From NCBI GenBank assembly GCA_016215405.1, contig JACRJQ010000007.1, forward strand, positions 1 through 64,000: DNA of 64,000 bases. The letters run 5' to 3'. Under the pieces are notes generated by a model. That model made no database searches, was not told the DNA's origin, and saw only the letters and a program-made list of their open reading frames with translations. The stretch comes from Candidatus Tayloriibacteriota bacterium (lineage in GTDB: Bacteria; Patescibacteria; Paceibacteria; UBA9973; UBA6065). Position 1 is the first letter of the stretch. The number at the start of each line of letters is the position of its first letter. A program made the position numbers and the translations under genes. Below, piece after piece: positions 24,310 through 32,774 of the stretch.

Positions 24310-24325
24310 GTTTTCCAGAAGGCTC

Positions 24326-25702
24326 CTACTCCCTTGGATCGAATATGGATCTATCGGGCTTCTTCCCGGCGAGGATATCCGATATCCTCTTCGCGCCGTA
24401 GATCGACGGCAATATGCCCACGCCGTTGCAGCCGAGGTTATAGACGAGAGACCTGTTCTTCGGCTCCTCACCCACCACCCGAACGCCTGAGGGCGTATAT
24501 CCCATAAGGCCGTGCCACGTGAACTGATAGTCGATCTCTTTGTTCGGAGCCGTATCGTAGGTCGACCTCACGAACGCGTTGATCTTGTCCTTTTCCGCGT
24601 CGGGATATTCCAGATCGCCGTCATACGCGTCCCTGTCGCTAAGCGAGAGCTCTGGACCGCCGACGCTTATAAGATTCATGTGGTCGTTGCCCATGAAATC
24701 GAACGGCCTGCGGGTGAGATAGAAATACGGATCCTCAGCGAAAGGGTCGCCTGCGTTGAAATTCCCTGGCGGAAAATAGCTTATAGCCGCAGGAGGCTTG
24801 TTCATCGGCTCGAGGTAGGCCGACATGTAGCCTACCATTCCCCGTACGTAGTGATGGAATTTCGCGTCTACGGCGAGCCCTCCTTCGTTTATGATCGTGA
24901 ACCCTTCGAATCCGTTGGTGCAAAGCACGACCTTCTTTGCGGAGATGGTGGCCTTGCCCGCATCGAGGATCGCCCCGCCCTTATGAAGGGCTATCTTGGA
25001 TATAGGGGTATGCTCGTAGAGCGAGAACCGGTCCGGATACGCCTTGCGCAGGTATTGGAATATCTCTTGGCAGAAGAGAGCCGAGTTCAGGCATCCTTTC
25101 TGAAAAGAGAGCGACGCCACATAGGCCCTGTTATCGGTCTGCAAGAGATCGAGGACCTCGCTTTGAGGGACCAGCGTATAGAAGCCTTCGTATTCTTTAG
25201 GGATGCTTCCGGCGAACGGAGCCGAATCCGCTATACGAAACTCCTCGATCCGAAGCCCTGCCTTTTTGCGATAGACGTTGTCCTTTAGATGACGAACTAT
25301 CTGGTCGTATGTCGTGAATCCTGCCTGCCCCATGAATCTGGCCAGCGGGATCGTGAGCCCTGCTTCGGTGAACATGAGGTCGATGAGCTGCCAGGCGCTC
25401 TCCACGTCCCTCTGCGCAGCTCCCGCGAGCTCGATACCGAATTCTTCGCAAAGCTCTGAAAAAGGCCTTTCGAAATAGCTCGCTATCTGGCCCGCATTGT
25501 GCCCCGTCGCGCCATGTGCAAGCTTTCCCTTCTCCGCCACGATGACGGCCTTGTCGGTATTCCTCAGGATAAAAAAGGCTGTCGATATGCCGGCGATGCC
25601 TGCACCGACGACGACGACGTCGGACGACGCGTCCTCCTTCAAAGCGACATGCTCGCGATCATGGTTAAGCTGGTGGATCCAAGGCGATCGGTTCTTCTTC
25701 AT
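24326..25702 (-). CDS. FAD-dependent oxidoreductase (DAO/DadA family)
   Basis: A 458-residue protein with the N-terminal dinucleotide-binding motif VVVVGAGIAGISTAFFILRN, the GATGHNAGQIASYFERPF segment typical of amino-acid and amine oxidases of the DAO fold, and a C-terminal FTWHGLMGYTPSGVRVVG...GCNGVGILPSIYGAK FAD-closing region. The family oxidises amines or D-amino acids to imines. The substrate is unknown. An isolated amino-acid oxidase is unusual in a genome of this reduced type and could be scavenging. TATACT lies 6 bases before the ATG (leaderless). Confidence 0.9.
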   Translation of the reverse strand: MKKNRSPWIHQLNHDREHVALKEDASSDVVVVGAGIAGISTAFFILRNTDKAVIVAEKGKLAHGATGHNAGQIASYFERPFSELCEEFGIELAGAAQRDVESAWQLIDLMFTEAGLTIPLARFMGQAGFTTYDQIVRHLKDNVYRKKAGLRIEEFRIADSAPFAGSIPKEYEGFYTLVPQSEVLDLLQTDNRAYVASLSFQKGCLNSALFCQEIFQYLRKAYPDRFSLYEHTPISKIALHKGGAILDAGKATISAKKVVLCTNGFEGFTIINEGGLAVDAKFHHYVRGMVGYMSAYLEPMNKPPAAISYFPPGNFNAGDPFAEDPYFYLTRRPFDFMGNDHMNLISVGGPELSLSDRDAYDGDLEYPDAEKDKINAFVRSTYDTAPNKEIDYQFTWHGLMGYTPSGVRVVGEEPKNRSLVYNLGCNGVGILPSIYGAKRISDILAGKKPDRSIFDPRE

Positions 25703-25708
25703 TTTCCC

Positions 25709-25714
25709 AGTATA
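25709..25714 (-). promoter_or_regulatory. -10 box, leaderless oxidoreductase start
   Basis: TATACT on the minus strand, 6 bases before the ATG at 25702. Confidence 0.65.
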
Positions 25715-25720
25715 CCAAAA

Positions 25721-25736
25721 GGCCCCCGAAGGGGCC
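25721..25736 (-). terminator. Terminator after the 25753 gene
   Basis: 6-bp arms GGCCCC / GGGGCC around CGAA, followed on the minus strand by TTTTGG. It partly overlaps the -10 region of the oxidoreductase gene. Confidence 0.75.
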
Positions 25737-25752
25737 TACAGCCATCGAGCGG

Positions 25753-26343
25753 CTATTCTATGGAGACCGTCTCCATCACCTCGTTGAAATCCTTAAGTAT
25801 CCGATCGGAGGGGTCGAGACGCGTGACGGAGAACATATATATGTAGCGAGGAGAGGCGACGACGAACGACCTGCCTTCGTAGAGGCCCGACCACGAATAC
25901 TCGAGGCCCTCGAGGCTGCCCCGAGTGGTCGTCGCTACGACCCCATCGCCGAGCTTATAATTCGAATTGTTCGAGCCCGTGATAAAGCCTCTCGCCGTAT
26001 CTTGGTCGAGGTCGTTCTGGAATACGTCTATCGTTATCGAGGTCGGCCCTTCGGTCGGAGGCACCTCGCCGGAGCGCAGCCTCCTGTTCCATTCCGTATC
26101 CTCGGTAAGGACTATCTGATAATGGAGCCTCTCTGCCGCGGATACCTCCCTCTCTTCGAGATAATATCCCTTAGGATACTCGAAGGAGAGGCCGAAGCGG
26201 CCGGAAGAGTAGCTTTCTGCCTCGCCTCCCGTCTGCCCCACCGAGGAAGGCTCCGCCGATAAGGGGCCGTCCCCTCTAGTAAGCGCGTATGATGCCCATC
26301 CGAGCGCCAGAAGCGCGACGATCGCTATGATTATTCTTTTCAT
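25753..26343 (-). CDS. Membrane-anchored extracytoplasmic protein, 196 residues
   Basis: One N-terminal transmembrane helix (about residues 3-20), a Ser/Gly-rich linker, then a globular domain beginning SSGRFGLSFEYPKGYYLEER and ending VEVMETVSIE-like strands. The GLSFEYPKGY pattern is common to a class of exported beta-sandwich proteins in Patescibacteria (PsbP-like in outline). Function unknown. It follows the 210-residue gene by 5 bases, and both proteins share the same plan, so they may be partners. Confidence 0.7.
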   Translation of the reverse strand: MKRIIIAIVALLALGWASYALTRGDGPLSAEPSSVGQTGGEAESYSSGRFGLSFEYPKGYYLEEREVSAAERLHYQIVLTEDTEWNRRLRSGEVPPTEGPTSITIDVFQNDLDQDTARGFITGSNNSNYKLGDGVVATTTRGSLEGLEYSWSGLYEGRSFVVASPRYIYMFSVTRLDPSDRILKDFNEVMETVSIE

Positions 26344-26348
26344 ATCGT

Positions 26349-26981
26349 TTAATATCGTATCACAAGACTTCTCGCTACATCCTCCGCCGCGCGCGACAAG
26401 ATGCTCCGGTCGAATTCGCGGATAGACCCTTTCGGATAATTCGCTACGTTAGTGAGGTGCGCGAGCTTCCTCACCGCGACGCACCTCTCGCCCGCATCCC
26501 TCACGTAGACGGCGTCTTCGTAGACATTGCCCGCGCCGGCGGTCGCCGATTCGGCGTAAAGGTAGGCGACGCCTCCGAGGACTATCCTTCGGCCCGGATC
26601 GTCGGTAAGAATGAAACGGGAGGGCGTGCAGTCGTTCCCTGGAAGCGATTCGACCGAAACGAACGAATCAGGGGAAAGGTTCGTCCCGGAATAGAGCGTC
26701 CGAGGCACGATGAACGCCACTCCAGGTATTCGGACGTCCGGCCCGAAGCTCTGGTTCACGTAGGATTCTTCGACCCTAAAGCCTACGGGAGGCGCCGCGG
26801 AAAAGCCGTGCTCTCTGCTCGAATATCGCAAAGGGTCCTCCCCTCCTTCTATGCCCGCGATCGCCCCCGCGAGGTTATCGAGCTCGTCGTACTTTTCAGG
26901 ATGAGGTATGAAGATGAGCCACGTGAGAGTCACCGCTACGAGCACTACGACGACAGCCGTCACGAAATATCTGGTTTCCAT
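26349..26981 (-). CDS. Membrane-anchored extracytoplasmic protein, 210 residues
   Basis: N-terminal transmembrane helix (about residues 6-26), then a globular domain starting SSREHGFSAAPPVGFRVEES, which parallels the SSGRFGLSFEYPKGYY block of the next gene. Two Cys lie in the middle and C-terminal parts. No named family is recognised. It heads the two-gene operon with 25753-26343; TAGTAT stands 18 bases before the ATG, suggesting a short leader. Divergent from the BaiN-like gene. Confidence 0.7.
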   Translation of the reverse strand: METRYFVTAVVVVLVAVTLTWLIFIPHPEKYDELDNLAGAIAGIEGGEDPLRYSSREHGFSAAPPVGFRVEESYVNQSFGPDVRIPGVAFIVPRTLYSGTNLSPDSFVSVESLPGNDCTPSRFILTDDPGRRIVLGGVAYLYAESATAGAGNVYEDAVYVRDAGERCVAVRKLAHLTNVANYPKGSIREFDRSILSRAAEDVARSLVIRY

Positions 26982-27077
26982 ATGGTTTCGCGTTCGCTCA
27001 TACTACGAACAACGAGAGCCGTTTGTTTAGGCGCAGGCGGGATTTCCGAGGGCTCTTATGATAGCCTTTCTCTATCT

Positions 27078-28376
27078 ATGAAAGTCCCCAAGAAAGCGAG
27101 GTATGACGTAGCTGTCATCGGAGGCGGGCCGGCCGGCATGATGGCGGCCGGGCGGGCCGCCGAGCTCGGCGCGTCGGTCGTCCTCGTCGAGAAGAACGAA
27201 GGTCTCGGAAAAAAGCTCCTCATCACCGGCGGAGGACGCTGCAACGTCACGAACGACAAGCCTGATCCCAGGGAGTTTTTGGAAAAGCTCGGAAAAAAGG
27301 GCAAATTCCTCTTTTCTACGTTCGCTCAGCATTCGGTAAAGGATTCTCTCGATTTCTTTAACTCGCGCGGCATGGGAACCAAGGTCGAGAACGAGGGCCG
27401 CGTCTTCCCCGTCACCGATTCCGCCCGCACCGTCTACGACCTCCTCGTCCGCTATATGAAAGAAGGCGGGGTCGAGGTCGTGACAGGCCTCGCTGCGAAA
27501 GGCTTTCACGCCCGCGATGGCGTCATCGTCGGGCTCAACACGGAAAAAGACACCGTGGTCGCGGATTCATACATACTAGCTACGGGCGGCACGTCGGCGC
27601 CCGAGACCGGCTCGACCGGCGAGGCCTTCAAATGGCTCGCGAGGATAGGACATAACGTGACCGAACCGGACGCGGCCCTCGTACCTGTAAAGATCGCGGA
27701 AAAATGGGTCCGCGACCTCTCCGGCGTATCGCACCAGCACGTAAAGCTCGCTCTCGTCATAAACGGAAAGCGAGACACGTCGAGGATAGGCAGGATGGTG
27801 TTCGCCCATTTCGGACTGAGCGGCCCCTTGGTCCTTAACTTCTCCAAAGAGATCCGTGAGGCTATGCAATACGCGCAGACAGGCGACAAGATAGAGCTCG
27901 CCCTCGATATCATGCCGGACCTCGACTCCGCCGCGCTCGACAAGAGAGTCCAAGAGGCTTTCGCTACCGCCTCGAACAAGAAGCTCAAGAATTCCCTCAA
28001 GGGAGTGGTCGTGCCAGCTCTCGTAGCGACCGTGCTCTCCCTCGCCAAGCTCGACGGAGAGAAAGAGGCGAACGCGGTCACGCGCGAAGAGAGGCTCGCT
28101 CTAGTAAAGACCCTCAAAGACATGAGGATGACGCCTACGGGATTCCTCGGAAAGGAGAAAGCCATCGTCGCTTCGGGCGGAGTAAAGCTCGAAGAGGTGG
28201 ACTTCCGCACCATGGCGTCGCGGCTCTTCCCCAACCTCTACCTCATAGGCGACGTCCTCGACGTAGAGCGCCCTTCTGGAGGCTACAGCCTACAGCTCTG
28301 CTGGACGACAGGCTGGGTCGCGGGAAAAAGCGCGGCGAAAAGGTCTAAAGAGAATCCTTCTTCTCGGCAGGCTTAA
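27078..28376 (+). CDS. NAD(P)/FAD-dependent oxidoreductase, HI0933/BaiN family
   Basis: A 432-residue flavoprotein with YDVAVIGGGPAGMMAAGRAA, the family-specific KNEGLGKKLLITGGGRCNVTN and a C-terminal GDVLDVERPSGGYSLQLCWTTGWVAG. This is the HI0933-like family (BaiN in clostridia), soluble flavoproteins whose physiological role is mostly unknown. ATG 27078 is chosen because the N-terminal FAD motif starts a few residues later; the longer open frame upstream is antisense to the 26349 gene. TATGAT is 15 bases upstream. The 3' end overlaps the converging NUDIX gene by 32 bases. Confidence 0.9.
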   Translation: MKVPKKARYDVAVIGGGPAGMMAAGRAAELGASVVLVEKNEGLGKKLLITGGGRCNVTNDKPDPREFLEKLGKKGKFLFSTFAQHSVKDSLDFFNSRGMGTKVENEGRVFPVTDSARTVYDLLVRYMKEGGVEVVTGLAAKGFHARDGVIVGLNTEKDTVVADSYILATGGTSAPETGSTGEAFKWLARIGHNVTEPDAALVPVKIAEKWVRDLSGVSHQHVKLALVINGKRDTSRIGRMVFAHFGLSGPLVLNFSKEIREAMQYAQTGDKIELALDIMPDLDSAALDKRVQEAFATASNKKLKNSLKGVVVPALVATVLSLAKLDGEKEANAVTREERLALVKTLKDMRMTPTGFLGKEKAIVASGGVKLEEVDFRTMASRLFPNLYLIGDVLDVERPSGGYSLQLCWTTGWVAGKSAAKRSKENPSSRQA

Positions 28377-28815
28377 GATAGAGCTTTAGAGCCTCCTTCG
28401 GAAATCCCTCGCTCAGAAAACGGCCGAGCGCCTCTTTCGCCTCCTGTGGGTGGATAGGAAGGCTCTGCCAAGAATCTATCGGTACCCACAAAGGCTCGTA
28501 GAATTCTCCCGATAGAGGGTCCCTCATCTTTTTTGCTTCGTTGGTATCGTCTCCGAGCCGCGGAGTCCCGCTCACGTATTCGCATACATAGCATATGTGG
28601 CTCTTCCCTTCTTCCCAGTAAAGCTCGAGGACGGGACGCAGCGCGACGACCCGTATCGAAGACTCTTCAAAGACCTCTCTTACGCACGCCTCCGAAGCGC
28701 TCTCCCCTGCCTCGATGCGGCCTCCGGGAAGAACGTAGTATTCCCTCTCGTTTTTCCTGTGGATGAGAAGTATATTTCCATCCTTGACCACGATCCCTGC
28801 TGAACGCATTCTCAT
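28345..28815 (-). CDS. NUDIX hydrolase
   Basis: A 156-residue NUDIX protein. The Nudix box reads GRIEAGESASEACVREVFEESS; the glycine normally ending the box (EExGU) is a serine here. RSAGIVVKDGNILLIHRKNE is a typical first strand. Substrates are nucleoside diphosphate derivatives. TATAGT lies 6 bases before the ATG, giving a leaderless mRNA. The 3' end overlaps the BaiN-like gene by 32 bases. Confidence 0.9.
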   Translation of the reverse strand: MRMRSAGIVVKDGNILLIHRKNEREYYVLPGGRIEAGESASEACVREVFEESSIRVVALRPVLELYWEEGKSHICYVCEYVSGTPRLGDDTNEAKKMRDPLSGEFYEPLWVPIDSWQSLPIHPQEAKEALGRFLSEGFPKEALKLYLKPAEKKDSL

Positions 28816-28821
28816 AGCTCG

Positions 28822-28827
28822 ACTATA
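28822..28827 (-). promoter_or_regulatory. -10 box, leaderless NUDIX start
   Basis: TATAGT on the minus strand, 6 bases before the ATG at 28815; it overlaps the last codons region of the next upstream gene. Confidence 0.6.
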
Positions 28828-29334
28828 TCAGAGTTTCCTCGAATCATACGCCCAATGAAGGAGCGCCTGCCTCTGCCTCGCGCGGCAAAAGACGTCGCCC
28901 CTCCTGCAATTCTTTACTATCTGGGCGATATGGCGGCTCATCGCCTTCCATCTCTTTATCTGCCTCATATCCTCGCGAGGGATCCTCCTGCCCATATAAT
29001 AGCGGCAATACCATTGGAACCACCCCCTCGGATCGTCCTCGTATATCCAGCCCTTGCGTATCCATTCTCCTAAAGGCTGCGAAGCGTCGACGCCGAAGAG
29101 ATTGAGCTTCGGATCCTTCTTTCCGGAAGCGAGCTTCGCCCCCTCGAACCACTCCTTCGGGAATTCATCCCTGCAATCGCCAAGATATTTCCCGCCGAAG
29201 ACCCCGAGCGAGAGCATCTCTCGAGGGGTCAGGTCGGGTCGGAATTCCGGATCGAAATTCTCACCCATAGGCTCTACGAGCTCGTACTCGTAGCCCTTCT
29301 GCATGCTGTCATGTACGGATACCGAACGCCTCAT
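28828..29334 (-). CDS. Hypothetical protein, 168 residues, Trp/Tyr/Arg-rich
   Basis: A soluble protein containing LTPREMLSLGVFGGKYLGDC and GWFQWYCRYYMGRRIPREDM, rich in aromatic and basic residues. It resembles an uncharacterised protein family seen beside plant and bacterial genomes that I cannot name with confidence. The start at 29334 is chosen because the longer frame would run inside the end of the tspO gene, which stops at 29337. The C-terminal basic helix suggests nucleic-acid contact; that is a guess. Confidence 0.7.
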   Translation of the reverse strand: MRRSVSVHDSMQKGYEYELVEPMGENFDPEFRPDLTPREMLSLGVFGGKYLGDCRDEFPKEWFEGAKLASGKKDPKLNLFGVDASQPLGEWIRKGWIYEDDPRGWFQWYCRYYMGRRIPREDMRQIKRWKAMSRHIAQIVKNCRRGDVFCRARQRQALLHWAYDSRKL

Positions 29335-29336
29335 CT

Positions 29337-29732
29337 TTAAGGATTGAGGGAAGAGACGGTAAGCTGCAAGAACGTAGCGAATACGACCCATACGAGATAC
29401 GGGAGATTCGCGAAAGCGACCCAGCGCGCGGTCTTCCATACCGAAAATATCGCCCAGACGAGAGTGCCGAGCACCAAGAGTATATCGACCGAGGCCAGAG
29501 TCAGATTCTTGAGTCCGAACTGGATAGGAGTGAAGGTGAGGTTAAAGGCGAGGTTAAGGAGGAACGGCAAGAGCACGGAGAAAGGGGCTCTCTTTTTTAT
29601 GAAAAGGTACGCCACGTAGCCGAACGAGACGGCGATAAGGACGTAGAGGATCGACCAGACCGGACCGAATACCTCGGCGGGCGGAGCCCAGGCGGGCTTT
29701 ACGAGCTCCGCATATGAAGAATAGTTGTTCAT
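29337..29732 (-). CDS. TspO/MBR family protein
   Basis: A 131-residue protein with five transmembrane helices and the family blocks KPAWAPPAEVFGPVWSILYV and NLAFNLTFTPIQFGLKNLTL, plus the C-terminal LPYLVWVVFATFLQL. TspO proteins bind porphyrins or sterols in membranes. It is slightly shorter than the usual 155-160 residues, lacking the first helix extension. Directly upstream of the 168-residue gene with a 2-base gap; likely co-transcribed. Confidence 0.92.
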   Translation of the reverse strand: MNNYSSYAELVKPAWAPPAEVFGPVWSILYVLIAVSFGYVAYLFIKKRAPFSVLLPFLLNLAFNLTFTPIQFGLKNLTLASVDILLVLGTLVWAIFSVWKTARWVAFANLPYLVWVVFATFLQLTVSSLNP

Positions 29733-29784
29733 GGCTGATTTTTTATCGGCTGCTTATCCGATTATATCCCCTTTTCGAAACAGG

Positions 29785-30177
29785 CTATCCCCCGAACTCC
29801 TCTTCTTCGCGCCGCTCGACGTCCTCTTCGGTAAGGCCGAAATGATGGGCGATCTCGTGCCAAAGAGTCTCGAAGACGACCTCCGATGCGGGCTTTCCGG
29901 AGACATCCGCCTCGTCGAGGATCGGAAGCCTGTAGAGGACTATGGTGTCAGGAAGCTCGAAGCCCGCGCCGACCGTCCTTTCGGTCTGAGGCACGCCGCG
30001 ATAGAGGCCGAGGAGGTCCATATGCGAATCGAGGCCCATCTCCTCGACCGTCTCGGTGTCGACGAGGTCCTCCACCGTTATGGCGACGTTCTTCATCTTC
30101 GCCTTTATCCACTGCGGGAGCCTCTCGTAGGCGAAGGCGACCATCTGCTCGAATTCTTTCCTCTCTTTCTCTTCCAT
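29785..30177 (-). CDS. Metallopeptidase family protein (zincin, MMP37-like)
   Basis: A 130-residue protein with LWHEIAHHFGLTEEDVE, the HExxH zinc site near the C-terminus, and the N-terminal FEQMVAFAYERLPQW. It matches the small bacterial zincin family PF06262, often annotated as metallopeptidase family protein; activity is unproven for most members. It lies 1 base downstream of the SGNH hydrolase gene and belongs to the minus-strand run from the lexA region. Confidence 0.88.
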   Translation of the reverse strand: MEEKERKEFEQMVAFAYERLPQWIKAKMKNVAITVEDLVDTETVEEMGLDSHMDLLGLYRGVPQTERTVGAGFELPDTIVLYRLPILDEADVSGKPASEVVFETLWHEIAHHFGLTEEDVERREEEEFGG

Positions 30178-30178
30178 C

Positions 30179-30799
30179 CTATTTCAGGAGCTTAAAGAGG
30201 ACCGGATAGACCCTCTCGGCGACCCGCGCGTATCCCTGGCTGTTAGGGTGGATCGAGTCTGCCATATATCTCGAATCTCCGAATATGCCGTCGAGGACGT
30301 CTGGCACATACGCTGACCCCGTCTCTTTCGCTAGAGCCTCGTAGTATTCTGCCGCGTTGTCTGCGAGAAGGTTCGACCTCACGCCCAAAAGGAGGACGAT
30401 CGCTCCTTTGGACTGGATCTTTCGGACGATCTGGCGGAGATTCGCGAAGGTCTCCTCCCTCGCCACCTTTCGCAAGAAGTCGTTGCCGCCCAAAAGGACG
30501 ATGACGAGGCGCGGCTCCTTCTCGAGGACCCTATCTATCCGCGCGAGGGCGTCGGCCGAGGTATTGCCCGATACGCCGAGGTTCGCGATTGGCTCCTTTA
30601 TCATGTTCGAGAGGAGCGACACTAGGTCTCCTCCCTTATTCGCGCCCACGCCTTCGACGAGACTGTCGCCGAACGCTACGATAGGGCCGTCCTTCGGAGG
30701 ATAGTTCGTTATCTTCGCGTCACGCCCATACGCAAAGAAGAGCGCGAGCCCGACCGCCGCGACAAGGCCTGCCAAAACGAGCTTTTTATTGCTAGTCAC
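30179..30799 (-). CDS. SGNH/GDSL hydrolase (TesA-like)
   Basis: A 206-residue exported esterase. Transmembrane or signal helix at about 7-24, block I VAFGDSLVEGVGA with the nucleophile Ser, block II Gly (LGVSGNTSAD), block III LLGGNDFLR, and block V DSIHPNSQGYARVAERVYP with the catalytic Asp/His. The family cleaves lipids, thioesters or acetylated sugars. The start is GTG at 30799: TAAAAT stands 6 bases before it, in line with other leaderless starts here. Confidence 0.92.
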   Translation of the reverse strand: MTSNKKLVLAGLVAAVGLALFFAYGRDAKITNYPPKDGPIVAFGDSLVEGVGANKGGDLVSLLSNMIKEPIANLGVSGNTSADALARIDRVLEKEPRLVIVLLGGNDFLRKVAREETFANLRQIVRKIQSKGAIVLLLGVRSNLLADNAAEYYEALAKETGSAYVPDVLDGIFGDSRYMADSIHPNSQGYARVAERVYPVLFKLLK

Positions 30800-30805
30800 G
30801 TCCAG

Positions 30806-30811
30806 ATTTTA
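30806..30811 (-). promoter_or_regulatory. -10 box, leaderless GTG start of the SGNH gene
   Basis: TAAAAT on the minus strand, 6 bases before the GTG at 30799. It lies just inside the end of the DUF1905 gene. Confidence 0.5.
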
Positions 30812-31105
30812 CCACGTCTTCGGCGGCGGCTTTACGTGCAGCACGACGCTGTCGCCCGCGAATATCCCTTCTGCCTTCCTCACCTTCGCCTTTAGGGCGA
30901 TGAAGTATTTCCCCTCCCCGAGAGGCAAAAGGGCTGTCTTCCACTCAGTCTTGCCGACTTTGGCTACGATAGGCACGAATCTGAAGAGCTTCGGCGGAAC
31001 GCCCTCTATGATCCTTTTCGCAACCTCGTCAGGCACACCGACCCATACCCAGCCTCCGATCCCCGGAAACACGTTCGCCTTGCCCTCTATCCTAAAACCC
31101 GCCAT
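30809..31105 (-). CDS. DUF1905 domain protein
   Basis: A 98-residue DUF1905 protein: GGWVWVGVPDEVAKRI, FVPIVAKVGKTEWKTALLP and GEGKYFIALKAKVRKAEGI follow the family pattern of a small split beta barrel. Function unknown. It starts 3 bases after the dgkA stop on the minus strand, inside the LexA-promoter-led gene run. Confidence 0.85.
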   Translation of the reverse strand: MAGFRIEGKANVFPGIGGWVWVGVPDEVAKRIIEGVPPKLFRFVPIVAKVGKTEWKTALLPLGEGKYFIALKAKVRKAEGIFAGDSVVLHVKPPPKTW

Positions 31106-31108
31106 ACG

Positions 31109-31447
31109 CTAGAAGAAAAACAGCATGACGCCGGCGATCGCTGCAGAGATCGCGGAGACGAGGACGTACCCCGCCATGGCGTCTTTGATCTTGCCTATGA
31201 CCGGATCCCTCTGGGGCTCGATCTTGTCGCAGATATCCTCGATCGCGGTGTTCACGATCTCTCCCATAAGGACCCAGCCGATGAGGATGACGAGGATGAT
31301 CCATTGCCACGGCGCGAAATCTCTCAGGTATGCGGCGATCGCCACGACGACCGCTACGACGACGTCTACTCTGAAATTCCTCTCCTCTCTCCAGACTATG
31401 CGCAGCCCGTTCGTCGCCCAGCCAAAGCTTCTAAGAAAATTTCTCAT
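31109..31447 (-). CDS. dgkA: Diacylglycerol kinase, DgkA family
   Basis: A 112-residue three-helix membrane kinase. The signature GEIVNTAIEDICDKIEPQRD and IGKIKDAMAGYVLVSAI is complete. DgkA-type enzymes phosphorylate diacylglycerol or undecaprenol at the inner face of the membrane (the Gram-positive type acts on undecaprenol). It lies between NUDIX and DUF1905 genes with gaps under 8 bases. Confidence 0.95.
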   Translation of the reverse strand: MRNFLRSFGWATNGLRIVWREERNFRVDVVVAVVVAIAAYLRDFAPWQWIILVILIGWVLMGEIVNTAIEDICDKIEPQRDPVIGKIKDAMAGYVLVSAISAAIAGVMLFFF

Positions 31448-31454
31448 ATCGATA

Positions 31455-31931
31455 TCAAAGCTTGTAAAGACCCTCCCTCTTAAGCTCCTCGAGGCCTATC
31501 TCCCGGTAGAAGACCCCTCCGTGGAGCGCTCCGAAAGCCTCCCTCACGTGTAGGGTCATGTTCTCAGGCAACGCGTCCAAAGAAGCCCATTTAAGGTCGT
31601 CGCACTTGCGAGGCTCCATATTGCGGACATCTCCCTTCCACTTGCTCGTTTTGAAATAGAAATCCGCGTAATCGTCGGTATCGTCGTGCTTTGGGCGGTA
31701 AGAGACGAAGAAGAGCTCGATGTCCTCGGGCGAGACTTCGACTCCGACCTCCTCTTTCGCCTCGCGGATCGCCGCCTCGCTCGGAAGCTCGCCCTCCTCT
31801 ACGTGGCCCGAAGGCACCTGATACGATCCATCCTCGTATCCTGTGTTAGCCCTTCGCGCCAAAAGGTATCTCCCCTCCTTCTCGAGAAAGAGATACGCTG
31901 CGGGAATTGCCTTGTTCCTCTCTTTCTTCAT
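31455..31931 (-). CDS. NUDIX hydrolase
   Basis: A 158-residue NUDIX protein with an intact box GHVEEGELPSEAAIREAKEEVG and the first strand PAAYLFLEKEGRYLLARRAN. Substrate not evident; it could clear oxidised or non-canonical nucleotides. It follows lexA by 3 bases, so it should be under the LexA-controlled promoter at 32775-32803 and may be part of the damage response. Confidence 0.93.
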   Translation of the reverse strand: MKKERNKAIPAAYLFLEKEGRYLLARRANTGYEDGSYQVPSGHVEEGELPSEAAIREAKEEVGVEVSPEDIELFFVSYRPKHDDTDDYADFYFKTSKWKGDVRNMEPRKCDDLKWASLDALPENMTLHVREAFGALHGGVFYREIGLEELKREGLYKL

Positions 31932-31934
31932 GCC

Positions 31935-32501
31935 TTAGTACTTCCTTATCACCCCTTTGACCACCGCAGCTATCTTGAGGTCGTACTCGGGGTAGATCGG
32001 CTTGTAGTTTTTGTTAGCCGGTTCGAGATAGACCTTGCCGTTCTTCTTTCGGTAATACTTCATAGTCCAACCCCCGTCGACTTCTGCGATGACGATCTCT
32101 CCCTCCTTCGCAGTAGTAGCTTTTTCCGCAACCACGAGGTCGCCCTCTTTTATCCCCTCTTCTATCATAGAGTCGCCCTTGACCTCGAGAAGGTACGAAC
32201 TCTCCCGATCCTCTACGAGGAACGTGTTGAGGTTCATCGTATCGAGCTCCGACTCCTCGGTAAGGGTCGGTATGCCGGCCTCGACCAGCCCAAGGAGCGG
32301 TATCTCGTCCGCTCCGCGCGTAAACGAGATTCGTCCCTGAGCGTCTTTGGAGAGGACGCCCGCCTCTACGAGCTTGTTGATGAGCTTGTAGACGGCGTTC
32401 TTCGATTTGAAGCCGGTAAGGTCCATGAGCTCCTTATAGCCCGGCATCCTCTTGTGCCTTTCGTAGAACGCTACTATCTTTTTCTTGTAAGTGTCTATCA
32501 T
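31935..32501 (-). CDS. lexA: LexA-like SOS repressor
   Basis: A 188-residue repressor: N-terminal winged helix (FYERHKRMPGYKELMDLTGF, residues 10-60), the Ala-Gly autocleavage site in LVEAGIP, the nucleophile Ser in VKGDSMIEEGI and the Lys in WTMKYYRKKNG. RecA filaments would trigger self-cleavage. It is the second gene after a 69-residue ORF; a palindromic operator sits in their shared promoter, so it is self-regulated. Somewhat shorter than E. coli LexA (202). Confidence 0.95.
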   Translation of the reverse strand: MIDTYKKKIVAFYERHKRMPGYKELMDLTGFKSKNAVYKLINKLVEAGVLSKDAQGRISFTRGADEIPLLGLVEAGIPTLTEESELDTMNLNTFLVEDRESSYLLEVKGDSMIEEGIKEGDLVVAEKATTAKEGEIVIAEVDGGWTMKYYRKKNGKVYLEPANKNYKPIYPEYDLKIAAVVKGVIRKY

Positions 32502-32528
32502 GAGATGGCTTTAGGGACCGCGACCTTC

Positions 32529-32738
32529 TTAGAACATGAACATCGCCGCCATAGATGCCATCTTACCAAAGATTCCCTCGCTTCTAGACTCGTTCAACCT
32601 CTCGAGCTGGCGCAAGAGTATCCTGTGCCGCCTCGCCTCCTCCCTATACGAGAGGCCTCGGACGATCTTGAGGTCTATCCTCCAATTGAGCTCGCGGAGC
32701 TCTCGCTTCACCGTCTTAAGTAGTTCGTGCTTGGACAT
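32529..32738 (-). CDS. Small helical protein encoded before lexA
   Basis: A 69-residue basic protein, MSKHELLKTVKRELRELNWR at the start, with a long amphipathic helix and a C-terminal GKMASMAAMFMF. No family recognised. It is the first gene behind the LexA operator and so the most tightly damage-controlled gene in the window. Small SOS-induced proteins often block cell division (SulA, YneA) or repair polymerases; which, if any, applies here is unknown. Confidence 0.75.
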   Translation of the reverse strand: MSKHELLKTVKRELRELNWRIDLKIVRGLSYREEARRHRILLRQLERLNESRSEGIFGKMASMAAMFMF

Positions 32739-32774
32739 ATTCGCTTTAAACTAATCTGCTAACTTCGTGTTTAA

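Noticed and set aside
28373..28803. Small frames inside the NUDIX/BaiN overlap as overlapping genes
   Set aside because: No start signals and no similarity; the 32-base overlap of two real genes is enough to explain them.
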